Positions 6,434 through 14,696 of a DNA stretch of 14,696 nucleotides are shown here, piece by piece; within the stretch, counting starts at the first letter, position 1, and every line of letters starts with the position of its first letter. Under the pieces are notes generated by a model. That model did not search any database, had not been told where the DNA came from, and worked only from the letters and a program-made list of their open reading frames with translations. Origin of the DNA: Bacillota bacterium (GTDB lineage Bacteria > Bacillota_E > Symbiobacteriia > Symbiobacteriales > Symbiobacteriaceae); contig QGVE01000061.1 in NCBI GenBank assembly GCA_003242675.1, positions 1-14,696 on the forward strand, written 5' to 3'. The position numbers were made by a program, and so were the translations under genes.

Positions 6434-7195
6434 GTGAACACGCGCGAGCGCGGCAGGCGGCGTTCCCTGGCGCTCTGGATGGTCTCCGCGGCGGCCGTGC
6501 TGGTGGCCGCCGGCCTGATCGGTGTCAGCCTCTGGCAGGGCCGGAGCGGTTTGCCCGGCGGACCCGGCAGCGGCACGGCGAGCGAGGCCCCGGCGGGGGA
6601 GTCTCCGGCTGGCGAGGTCCCGTCGGGCGAAGCGACCTTGAGCGACGCCGACCTCGGCGCCGTCCCGGGCGCGATGGGCCCGGCGGACGCGAGGGTGACG
6701 GTCATCGAGTACATGGACTACGCCTGACCGGCCTGCGCCACGGCCCATGCGGTCGTGGGTCCGCAGTTGGCGGACATGGCGCGGGCGGGCGACATCCGCT
6801 ACGAGATCCGCTACTTCCCGATTTTCCCGGTCACCGGCCCGGCGATCTTCGCGGTGCAGTGCGCGGGCGAGCAGGGTTACTGGTGGGCGATGCACGACCG
6901 CATCCTGGAGGATCAGATGAACGGGATTCGCGCCGTACAGACCGCGGAAGACCTGGACGCGCTGCTGGCGCGCTACGCGGAGGAGCTCGGGCTCGACATG
7001 GAGGCGTACCGCCAGTGCTTGACTTCCGAAGAGAAGATACAGGGCTACATCGACCGGGTGAACGAGCAGATCGAGACGGCTCGGGCGCTCGGCATCCGGG
7101 GGACGCCGACGTTCGTCCTCAACGGTGAACCCCTGGAGATCCAGTACTTTGACGACGTCCTGGACGCCGTCAGGGAGGAGCTGAACCGCGAGTGA
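6434..7195 (+). CDS. Membrane-anchored DsbA/BdbD-like selenoprotein (in-frame UGA = Sec)
   Basis: A thiol-disulfide oxidoreductase of the DsbA/BdbD type, predicted to act outside the membrane. From GTG 6434 the product is 253 residues: a basic N-terminus, one membrane anchor (about 12-33), a Gly/Pro/Glu linker (35-75), then a DsbA fold. The domain opens GPADARVTVIEYMDYA, the usual lead-in to CPxC. The first Cys codon is replaced by TGA (6725-6727), giving U98-P-A-C101. The frame continues with FPIFP, further Cys at 143 and 195, and the cis-Pro loop GTP (Pro225). Immediately after the UGA is a strong hairpin (6733-6766). The stop overlaps the VKOR start by four bases. A TGC-to-TGA mutation or sequencing error is the alternative; the same situation at 11356 argues against it. 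The start is less certain, as AAAGGA lies 12 bases upstream. Confidence 0.85.
6733..6766 (+). promoter_or_regulatory. Candidate bacterial SECIS hairpin of the DsbA-like gene
   Basis: An upper 8-bp stem (6738-6745 with 6751-6758, one G-U pair) carries the loop CATGC. A three-base bulge (GTC) separates it from a lower 5-bp stem (CTGCG 6733-6737 with CGCAG 6762-6766). The loop begins 19 bases after the UGA. Known bacterial SECIS elements are hairpins just downstream of UGA whose loop, usually with G near its start, binds SelB. Here the loop G is fourth, a deviation. Confidence 0.6.
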
Positions 7196-7626
7196 GCTTG
7201 CGGCGGCTGCTTCAGGCCATGGGCATCCTCGCCCTTGCCGGCCTTGGCATCTCGCTCTACCTCACCTGGGTCTACACGACGGACCGGGTGGCCATCTGCC
7301 TGGGCAGCGGCGGCTGTGAAACCGTCCAGTACAGCCCCTACGCCTGGATCTTGGGCATTCCGATCCCGACCCTGGGTGCGGCCGCCTACCTGCTGGTGCT
7401 GGCGCTGGCGCTCCTCGGCCTGCGCAGCCGGGAGCCGGCGGAGTGGGTCGTGCTGGCGCTCTTCGGCACGTCCCTGGTGGGCCTGCTCTTCTCGGCGTAC
7501 CTGACCTATCTGGAAATATTCGTTATCCGAGCGATCTGCCTCTGGTGCGCGGTGTCGGCCGTCATTCAGGTCTTCCTGTTCGCGCTGGCGGTCGCGGCCT
7601 GGCGGCGGCTCCCGGACGCCGTATAG
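7192..7626 (+). CDS. VKOR-family membrane disulfide oxidoreductase
   Basis: A vitamin K epoxide reductase homologue; bacterial members reoxidise DsbA-like partners and pass electrons to quinone, replacing DsbB. 144 residues with four to five hydrophobic segments. The quinone-side active site CLWC is at 116-119 (RAICLWCAVSAV). The loop cysteine pair is Cys36 and Cys42 (ICLGSGGC), followed by the family block VQYSPYAWILGIPIPTLGAAAYL (45-67) with the conserved Ser48. The GTG start overlaps the stop of the DsbA-like gene (GTGA), so the two are translationally coupled and almost certainly partners. All four active cysteines are ordinary Cys codons; only the DsbA partner has UGA. Confidence 0.92.
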   Translation: MSLRRLLQAMGILALAGLGISLYLTWVYTTDRVAICLGSGGCETVQYSPYAWILGIPIPTLGAAAYLLVLALALLGLRSREPAEWVVLALFGTSLVGLLFSAYLTYLEIFVIRAICLWCAVSAVIQVFLFALAVAAWRRLPDAV

Positions 7627-7731
7627 CTTTTTCGCGGCCGGTCATATACTACTACGGCAGATACCCTCGGCTTCGAGACGCTTCGTGCGATCCCTCGGAG
7701 CCGATTTCTTACCAAAAGGGGTGAAACGGCC

Positions 7732-8649
7732 GTGCCAGCGATCACGATAGGGACTGCGGCAGGCATCGACGAAATCCGCCAGCGCCTCGACGACGAGTTC
7801 CGTTTTCTTCGGGAAGAGGGCGTGAAGGTGCGCATCGGCCAGTCGCACCGGGGCACCTTCGCCTTCCTGGACTGCGCCGTGGACGGCGCGGCCCCGTCGC
7901 CCCGGGCGGACGCCCTCCTGCGCCACTCTGTCGCCAGTGCCCTGTCCGACGTGATCGTGGAGAAATGGGAGCGCGACCTCATCCGGAAGATCATCCGTGG
8001 CTCGTACTCCTACTTCTCACGGGACGAGCAGGATCTCATCGCCGACTACACCGGGCGCACCCTGAGCGGCGGCAGTGACTCCCCCGACGGATACAAGGTC
8101 AACCGCAAGAGCCAGGTCCTGCACCGGCTGCGGGACTACTTCGACACCGCCGACGAGCTGGTGCTCGAGGGCTTCGTCCACTTCCGGCTGCGTGACTACA
8201 TCGAAGAGCTGGAAGAGGCCGTAGACCGGGCGGTTGACGAGTTTCTGATGGAGCGGGAGCACCGGGAGTTCATCCGGCTCCTGAGGCACTTCGTGGAGCT
8301 CCAGGAGCCCCGCATCGACCACGTCCACGTGGTCCTGGGGCCCGGCCACGCCTTCCGGCTGCTGGACGACGACGGCGGCGCCATCCGCAGCGAGGCCCTG
8401 GAGGAGTTCGTGGCGGAGATGACGGAGAGCGAGGTCAGCTACGAGGACCTCTTGATCTCAGCCCTGATCACGCTGGCGCCCCGGGCCCTCACGCTCCACC
8501 TATCTGACCGGCAGCCCGGCCAGGAGGAGGCCCTGGAGACGATCCTCGGCGTGTTCGGGGACCGCACCGTGCAGTGCGAGGGCTGTCACCTCTGCCATCC
8601 GCCCCGGGCCCAGGCCTGCGAACCTTCCCCGGCCACACTGCCCCATTAG
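7732..8649 (+). CDS. ytxC: YtxC-like sporulation protein
   Basis: 305 residues, cytosolic, mostly helical. The central part (FVHFRLRDYIEELEEAVDRAVDEFLMEREHREFIRLLRHFV, about 154-194) and the end (EALETILGVFGDRTVQCEGCHLC) match the YtxC family of endospore formers, named as a putative sporulation protein with unknown biochemistry. The family's C-terminal C-x-G-C-x-x-C is present, here followed by an unusual 17-residue tail with one more Cys. The GTG start 7732 is preceded by AAAAGGGGTG. A TATACT at 7645-7650 could be its -10, but no convincing -35 is seen. A strong terminator follows, making it monocistronic. Confidence 0.8.
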   Translation: MPAITIGTAAGIDEIRQRLDDEFRFLREEGVKVRIGQSHRGTFAFLDCAVDGAAPSPRADALLRHSVASALSDVIVEKWERDLIRKIIRGSYSYFSRDEQDLIADYTGRTLSGGSDSPDGYKVNRKSQVLHRLRDYFDTADELVLEGFVHFRLRDYIEELEEAVDRAVDEFLMEREHREFIRLLRHFVELQEPRIDHVHVVLGPGHAFRLLDDDGGAIRSEALEEFVAEMTESEVSYEDLLISALITLAPRALTLHLSDRQPGQEEALETILGVFGDRTVQCEGCHLCHPPRAQACEPSPATLPH

Positions 8650-8668
8650 TGCATTCAGGCTGGTCCAG

Positions 8669-8703
8669 GAGGAGGGCTCATTGCCCTCCTCTTCACACTT
8701 TTT
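8669..8703 (+). terminator. Rho-independent terminator of ytxC
   Basis: GAGGAGGGC (8669-8677) and GCCCTCCTC (8683-8691) form a perfect 9-bp stem around TCATT; a T5 run follows at 8699-8703. Confidence 0.85.
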
Positions 8704-8794
8704 CATCACCCCATTTGGGCGGACTCGCTTCCCGGTTTCCTTCCTCCGTTTGTGGGCGGCTAACCTAGGAGGAATTATCCCCTCTCTTGGATAA

Positions 8795-8819
8795 CTAGCA
8801 TTGGGTAAGTCTATGCTAG
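8795..8819 (+). promoter_or_regulatory. Leader inverted repeat upstream of hppA
   Basis: CTAGCAT (8795-8801) is repeated inverted at 8813-8819, 11 bases apart; with one bulge it extends to AAC/GTT outside. It overlaps a possible -10 (TATGCT, 8812-8817; TTGGAT at 8787-8792 is 19 bases upstream). It could be an operator or an RNA hairpin just before the AAAGGAG ribosome site (8827-8833). Confidence 0.35.
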
Positions 8820-8844
8820 GTTTGGGAAAGGAGATCGGATCGCA

Positions 8845-10866
<2,022 letters not shown>

Positions 10867-10880
10867 GCAACGGGATGGAA

Positions 10881-10909
10881 GCGAGCCGCCCCGCACCGGG
10901 GCGGCTCGC
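10881..10909 (+). terminator. GC hairpin downstream of hppA
   Basis: GCGAGCCGCCCC (10881-10892) and its exact reverse complement (10898-10909) pair over 12 bp. Only TGCTTAT follows, so termination may be partial and the next gene (10993) could be read from the hppA transcript. Confidence 0.6.
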
Positions 10910-10992
10910 TGCTTATGGGGCTTTCGGAGTTTCGCGACAGGTATCGTGCCGGGGGGCGGCGAAGAGTTCCTGGCCAGGAGGGAGCGGCCGCG

Positions 10993-11616
10993 ATGGGAAT
11001 GATATCCGAGGCAGCGCTGGCACACGCCCGTGCCCGGTTGAGCCGCATGGTGGGACCTGTGGTGCTGCGGGTACAGTCGGGCAGCACGGAGATGCGGGCC
11101 CTGGCGGAGCGCCTGGCCGAAGGCGAGTTGCTGACGGTGGAGGAGTGGCCGGGCGAGGGGCTCACGCTGCGGGACGGCTACGGAAGGGATACGGGGATGG
11201 TCTTTCGCGACCTGCCCGTGGGGCAGGAGCTTGACGCACTGGTGGAGGCGATTCTGGCGGCTTCCCGGGGCGGCTCTGTCCTTTCCCCGCTCGGCCGGCA
11301 GCAGGCCGCCGCCCTGCCCGCGGGCACCCGCCTGCAGGTGCTGACGACCCCGGCCTGACCGCGGTGCGTCCAGGCCGTGCGCCTGGCCCATGAGATCGCC
11401 CTGGAGAGCCGGGGCCGCGTGACGGCCATCGCCGTCGACCTCCTGCGGCACCCCGATCTGGTGCAGCAGTTCGGGGTGAACACGGTGCCCTACTTCGTTC
11501 TGAACGAGCGCATCGGCCTGCCCGGCCCGGTGGCCGAGCTGCACTTGCTGCAGTGGCTGGCCCACCATGCCGGGCCGCCCGCTTCCGCATCGCCTCCGTC
11601 CCCGGATTCGTGGTAG
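10993..11616 (+). CDS. PDO/glutaredoxin-like two-domain selenoprotein (in-frame UGA = Sec)
   Basis: From ATG 10993 (AGGAGGGAG upstream) the product is 207 residues with two tandem thioredoxin folds, like the glutaredoxin-like protein disulfide oxidoreductases (PDO) of thermophiles and the N-terminal part of AhpF. PDO-like features: MISEAALAHARARLSRMVGPVVL at the start, DLPVGQELDALVEAILAASR joining the domains, and TRLQVLTTPA leading to the active site, where TGA (11356-11358) stands for the first Cys: U122-P-R-C125. The reading frame then continues with VRLAHEIALE, the cis-Pro loop NTVP (Pro166) and the C-terminal helix. The N-terminal domain lacks any CxxC. No signal peptide, so it is probably cytosolic. 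A hairpin (11370-11386) follows the UGA. The alternative, a nonsense-mutated pseudogene, is unlikely given the intact downstream frame and the parallel case at 6725. Confidence 0.85.
11370..11386 (+). promoter_or_regulatory. Candidate bacterial SECIS hairpin of the PDO-like gene
   Basis: CCAGGC (11370-11375) and GCCTGG (11381-11386) form a perfect 6-bp stem with the loop CGTGC, whose second base is G. The loop begins 18 bases after the UGA, within one base of the distance at the DsbA-like gene. The lower stem is imperfect. Confidence 0.6.
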
Positions 11617-11658
11617 AATAAACCGGTAGGATCTCCTGCCGAAAGGGGCCGGTATCTT

Positions 11659-12114
11659 ATGAGCGAACCGTTTGTCTCCGAGCGCGACCACCTGCAGGGC
11701 TTGCACTGGCAGTGCTTCGGCTGCGGTCAGGAGAACCGGTTGGGACTGCGGCTCAACATCCGGCTGGTCGGCGACAGGACCGAGTGCACCTTCACGCCCA
11801 TCCCGGAGTTCCAGGGCCCGCCGGGAGTCACCCACAGCGGGATCATCGCCACCGTGCTCGACGAGGTGATGAGCCAGCTGATCTACGCCCAGCTCCAGCT
11901 CGCCGTCACCCGCAAGATCGAGATCACCTATCGCCGTCCGATCCGTGTGGGCCAGACCTACACCTTCACCGCGTGGATCGTCAAGCAGAACAGCCGCATC
12001 ATCGCCGCGCGGGCCGAGGCCCGCGACGCCGAGGGCAACCAGGTCGCCCGGGCCCGGGGCATCTTCGCCCCCATGGACGAGGAGCGGGTGGCCAAGTTCC
12101 TGGATCGGGACTAG
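11659..12114 (+). CDS. PaaI-type hotdog-fold thioesterase
   Basis: 151 residues, single hotdog domain, predicted to hydrolyse acyl-CoA thioesters in the cytosol. It opens with a CFGCGQENRLGLRL block (19-32), typical of the CxGCG subgroup, followed by the catalytic-region HSGIIATVLDEVMSQLIY (59-76) with the HxG and Asp/Glu on the hotdog helix, then a strand-rich RKIEITYRRPIRVGQTYTF. The substrate is unknown. ATG 11659 follows GAAAGGGG by 10 bases. A TAGAAT at 11614-11619, overlapping the stop of the PDO-like gene, could be a -10, but no -35 is clear, so co-transcription with the PDO-like gene is also possible (42-base gap). A terminator follows. Confidence 0.85.
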   Translation: MSEPFVSERDHLQGLHWQCFGCGQENRLGLRLNIRLVGDRTECTFTPIPEFQGPPGVTHSGIIATVLDEVMSQLIYAQLQLAVTRKIEITYRRPIRVGQTYTFTAWIVKQNSRIIAARAEARDAEGNQVARARGIFAPMDEERVAKFLDRD

Positions 12115-12131
12115 CCACCTCGGGTGGAGAG

Positions 12132-12166
12132 CCCCTCGCCCGCGCCGGGCGGGGGTTCTTTATTGT
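12132..12166. terminator. Terminator between convergent thioesterase and acetyltransferase genes
   Basis: CGCCCG and CGGGCG around CGC are extended by CCCC/GGGG with a bulge, followed by TTCTTTATT on the plus strand. It overlaps the end of the acetyltransferase gene (stop at 12160-12162). Confidence 0.7.
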
Positions 12167-12690
12167 CCCTCCCCGCCCACGGCGTAAAACAGCAGCGGCT
12201 CCCGGGCGGCGCCGGGCGGGACGTCGGGTTCGATCCGGGCCTCCATCCGGAAGCCCAGCTTCTCCAGCACCCGGGCGGAGGCCCGGTTGGTCGCGCGGCA
12301 GAGCGCGGACACCCGCTTCAGGCCAAGGTGCTCGAAGGCGAACCGGAGCACCGCCTGGCAGGCCTCGGTGGCGTATCCCCGGCTCCGCAGGGCGGGCACC
12401 GTTGCGAAGCCCAGCTCCGCCCGGGGGGCGGACGGACTGCACCGGAGCTGAACCACGCCGACGAAGTCGCCCGCGCGGGTGTGCACGGCGAAGCTGTAGT
12501 GCGTTCCGGCCGCCCAGCCGGCCTCCTGCTCGGCGATCCAGTGCGCAACTTGCCCCGGCAGGGGCGCTGGCCCCGAACTGAAGCCGCCGGGGCCCTCGCT
12601 GTCGGCGAGAAGCGCCGCGATGGCTGGCGCGTCATCCGGCCGGACGGGGCGGAGGAGGAGCCGCTCCGTGGCGAGCGCAGGAAGGGACAT
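12160..12690 (-). CDS. GNAT acetyltransferase, RimJ/RimL type
   Basis: 176 residues. Uses acetyl-CoA to acetylate an amino group; RimJ/RimL relatives modify ribosomal protein N-termini, but many paralogues act on small molecules or antibiotics, so the substrate is open. N-terminal TERLLLRPVRPDDAPAI (8-24) is the family lead-in. AELGFATVPALRSRGYATEACQAVLRFAF (91-119) holds strand 4 and the RxxGxA pyrophosphate-binding loop (102-107). ATNRASARVLEKLGFRMEA (133-151) is the C-terminal signature. ATG 12688-12690 follows AAGGGGG by about 8 bases. The open frame extends further upstream, but without family sequence. A strong terminator at 12761-12802 separates it from the next gene. Confidence 0.85.
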   Translation of the reverse strand: MSLPALATERLLLRPVRPDDAPAIAALLADSEGPGGFSSGPAPLPGQVAHWIAEQEAGWAAGTHYSFAVHTRAGDFVGVVQLRCSPSAPRAELGFATVPALRSRGYATEACQAVLRFAFEHLGLKRVSALCRATNRASARVLEKLGFRMEARIEPDVPPGAAREPLLFYAVGGEGQ

Positions 12691-12760
12691 TCGGCTGCCC
12701 CCTTGTAGACAGGCTGCGTTTCCGATTCGGCAGGGCGCCGCCGTTCCCCTCTGCCGGTGG

Positions 12761-12802
12761 AAAAAAGCAGACCACCGCAACCGGGCGGTGGTCTGCTTTT
12801 TT
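12761..12802. terminator. Strong bidirectional terminator
   Basis: GCAGACCACCGC (12767-12778) and its exact reverse complement (12785-12796) flank AACCGG. A6 precedes and T6 follows, so it can work on both strands. On the minus strand it ends the hydrolase/membrane gene transcript. Confidence 0.92.
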
Positions 12803-12863
12803 CCGCGGAGGTGGCAGGGGAGGAAGGTCGGTCGGTCACAGGCCGCGGCACGAAGGGGCGGCC

Positions 12864-14681
12864 TCAGGCGGCGATCTGAATCGCCTGGCCAGCGACGATG
12901 TAGGTGGTGATGAACAGGGCGCTCACCAGGGCGCCGGTGTAGATGCTGCCGGTCTTGCGGAAGAAGTAGGTGGAGAGCGCGCCGGCCAGCGCCATGAGCG
13001 GGATGAACTGGTAGGCGATGATGCCCCAGAGCGCTTCGTCCGTGAAGAGCAGCGTCTCGGTGAGGAACAGGTGGCCGACCTGCAGCGCCACCAGCACGCT
13101 GATGCCGAGGGCGCCGACGATGAGGGCGTTGGCCGCCATCTCCAGCGCCAGGCTCTTCCCCTTCAGCCGGAGCTGGCCGTGCATGATGAGGGCGTTCACC
13201 AGGCAGAAGAAGACGAACGGCAGCAGGTAGGTCAGCACCAACCGGAACCGCGCGGCGGTCAGCGGCTTCACCGCCACCACCCAGAACCGCGGGTCGGCCA
13301 GGAAGGCCCACTCCACGAAGTGGATCGCAATCTGAGTGATGCCGACCACGCAGACCGCAAACAGCACCGCCTTGCCCAGTGTCGCCCAGTGGATGCGGAA
13401 CCGGCCACTCTCGGTGGAGAGCCCGTACTGCAGGGCGTTGCCCCCCCGCTTCCGGCCGAGGGTGAAGTGCCAGATGAGGAAGAGCGCCAGGCCGATCAGC
13501 CCGTTGAGCCCGGCCCAGACCGCGATCTGGGAGGTGATCGTCTGCGGGAAGGTGGCGCTGCCGGGGACCCACTTGGCGCCCAGGTCCTTGAACGGGAAGA
13601 GGGTGATCGCCGGAATGGCGGTGGCGATCAGGGCACCGATCCACCAGGCCAGCCAGCCGGTGCCGGGGTGCTCGGGCACCGGCTGGACCAGGCTCTGGAA
13701 GAAGGGCGCCTCCAGCAGCGCGTTGCCGATGCCGAAGAGGAAGAGGAAGGTGCCGATGAGCACCAGCAGCGTGCCAAACTCCTTCCAGGGCCAGATCTGG
13801 TCCGAGACGGGCAGCGGGTTGGGCGCCGGAATGGTCTTCTGCAGGAAGTCGATGCTGTAGCCGATGGCCTCCCGGGACAGGTGATCGCCCGGGTGGGTGG
13901 TGTTGGACTGGTAGAGCATCCGGGCGCTCTCCGTGGCCGGGTCGCCGTACATCTGGAACGGCACCACATCCTCGGTGACACCGAAGATCTTCTTCAGCTT
14001 GGGCGTGCGGACGATATCCGACGGCTTGGTCATCACCGGGTTGCCCGCCTCATCCACGTAGGGCCTGCCGTGCTCGTCCTTGTCGTTCCACATCGCGTCC
14101 CAGAACTCGTCGTACTTGGAGAAGTTGACCGCGAAGTTGAATTCCGTTTCCGCGGTCACCTCTCCCGAGGAGAAGGTCTCGGTAGACGAGCCCTGGAGGA
14201 TGACGGTCTTCACCAGGTCCGGATTGTCGACGGCCGCCCGCAGCGTCGACCAGCCGCCCATGGAGTGCCCGTGGGTGGCGATGTTGTTCGCGTCGACGAA
14301 GGGCAGGCTCGCCAGGTAGTGAAGCCCGTCGCTCGCCCCGCGGCTCAGGTCATCGCGGAAGTTCCGGGGATCGGAGTAGCCGTGGCCTGCCATGTCCAGC
14401 GCGAGCACCACGTATCCCCGGCGGGCGAACTCGATGTTGAACCCGCTGTGGGTTTCCCGGCTGTTGATGTACCCGTGCATGGTGAGCACGGCCGGAGCCG
14501 GCGTCTGGTCGCTGGCGTTCTTCGGCACGAAGAGAAGGCCGCTGACGATCTTGCCGTTGCTGCCGGCGATCCGCACGTCCACGACCCGCACGTTGCCGAA
14601 ATCGGTCTGCACAGCACTCGCGAGCCAACCGCCTCCGAGCATCAGGAGGATCGCCAGAATGAGAGCCAGATGCCGTTTCAT
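12864..14681 (-). CDS. Alpha/beta hydrolase fused to polytopic membrane domain
   Basis: 605 residues. A signal-anchor (about 5-23) is followed by an alpha/beta hydrolase domain (about 30-285): oxyanion region TMHG (67-70), LDMAGHGYS (95-103) and the nucleophile elbow GHSMGG with Ser140. The catalytic His may be His263 or His267 (TTHPGDH), and the acid is not certain. From about residue 303 the chain turns strongly hydrophobic, with eight or nine membrane segments to the end. The hydrolase would face outside if the first segment anchors it; lipid or ester substrates are plausible but unproven. ATG 14681 follows GGGAGG by 9 bases near the window edge, so the promoter lies outside. Upstream neighbours are not visible. 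Confidence 0.8.
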   Translation of the reverse strand: MKRHLALILAILLMLGGGWLASAVQTDFGNVRVVDVRIAGSNGKIVSGLLFVPKNASDQTPAPAVLTMHGYINSRETHSGFNIEFARRGYVVLALDMAGHGYSDPRNFRDDLSRGASDGLHYLASLPFVDANNIATHGHSMGGWSTLRAAVDNPDLVKTVILQGSSTETFSSGEVTAETEFNFAVNFSKYDEFWDAMWNDKDEHGRPYVDEAGNPVMTKPSDIVRTPKLKKIFGVTEDVVPFQMYGDPATESARMLYQSNTTHPGDHLSREAIGYSIDFLQKTIPAPNPLPVSDQIWPWKEFGTLLVLIGTFLFLFGIGNALLEAPFFQSLVQPVPEHPGTGWLAWWIGALIATAIPAITLFPFKDLGAKWVPGSATFPQTITSQIAVWAGLNGLIGLALFLIWHFTLGRKRGGNALQYGLSTESGRFRIHWATLGKAVLFAVCVVGITQIAIHFVEWAFLADPRFWVVAVKPLTAARFRLVLTYLLPFVFFCLVNALIMHGQLRLKGKSLALEMAANALIVGALGISVLVALQVGHLFLTETLLFTDEALWGIIAYQFIPLMALAGALSTYFFRKTGSIYTGALVSALFITTYIVAGQAIQIAA

Positions 14682-14696
14682 GGGCCATTGCCTCCC

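Noticed and set aside
6434..7195. Treating the DsbA-like gene as two separate genes or a pseudogene
   Set aside because: The two halves are in the same frame, the only interruption is TGA at the active-site Cys, the cis-Pro loop is intact and VKOR overlaps the stop. Selenocysteine explains all of this.
12160..13644. One 494-residue minus-strand protein ending in a GNAT domain
   Set aside because: Only the part after ATG 12690 has family sequence and a ribosome site. The upstream part crosses the terminator at 12761-12802 and is antiparallel-frame noise of the hydrolase/membrane gene.

Overview
The window comes from a high-G+C, Gram-positive-type, spore-forming bacterium. Third codon positions are strongly G/C, starts are often GTG or TTG with AGGAGG-type ribosome sites, and two families typical of endospore formers are present (YtxC-like and DUF3243/YmfJ-like). 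A Symbiobacterium-like member of the Bacillota fits best; this is inferred from composition and gene content, not from a search.

Layout. 1-156: the last 51 codons of an ABC-transporter ATPase. 258-816: a decayed, frameshifted stalk-domain (copper amine oxidase N-terminal-like) gene. 976-2094 (minus): a small membrane/zinc-ribbon protein downstream of methionine aminopeptidase. 2228-3058 (plus): a PHP-family histidinol-phosphatase-type hydrolase. 3138-3383 (minus): a Tyr/Ala/Pro-rich small protein. 3635-4597 (plus): a nitronate monooxygenase/FabK-like flavoprotein. 4658-5820 (minus): DUF3243, a DUF2103-like protein and a small membrane protein, with a promoter at 5879-5907. 6002-6076: tRNA-Cys(GCA) with its own promoter and terminator. 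6165-6260: a 31-residue Phe/Lys/Gly/Trp-rich cationic peptide. 6434-7626: a DsbA-like thiol oxidoreductase translationally overlapping a VKOR-family protein. 7732-8649: YtxC-like. 8845-10866: membrane pyrophosphatase, probably K+-dependent. 10993-11616: a PDO/glutaredoxin-like two-domain oxidoreductase. 11659-12114: PaaI-type hotdog thioesterase. 12160-12690 (minus): GNAT acetyltransferase. 12864-14681 (minus): an alpha/beta hydrolase fused to a polytopic membrane domain.

The most important observation is a pair of in-frame UGA codons, at 6725-6727 and 11356-11358. Each interrupts a thioredoxin-fold gene exactly where the first cysteine of the CxxC active site should be, giving UPAC and UPRC. 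The frame stays open on both sides, the second Cys and the cis-Pro loop follow, and each UGA is followed at nearly the same distance by a GC-rich hairpin with a five-base loop (CATGC or CGTGC). The nine bases GCCTGACCG are identical at both sites. I read both as selenocysteine-containing redox proteins rather than pseudogenes. The first is membrane-anchored and coupled to VKOR, suggesting a selenium-based extracytoplasmic disulfide-forming pair. The second looks cytosolic and has lost the cysteine pair of its N-terminal domain. No selA, selB, selC or selD gene is in the window, so selenocysteine use must be confirmed elsewhere in the genome.
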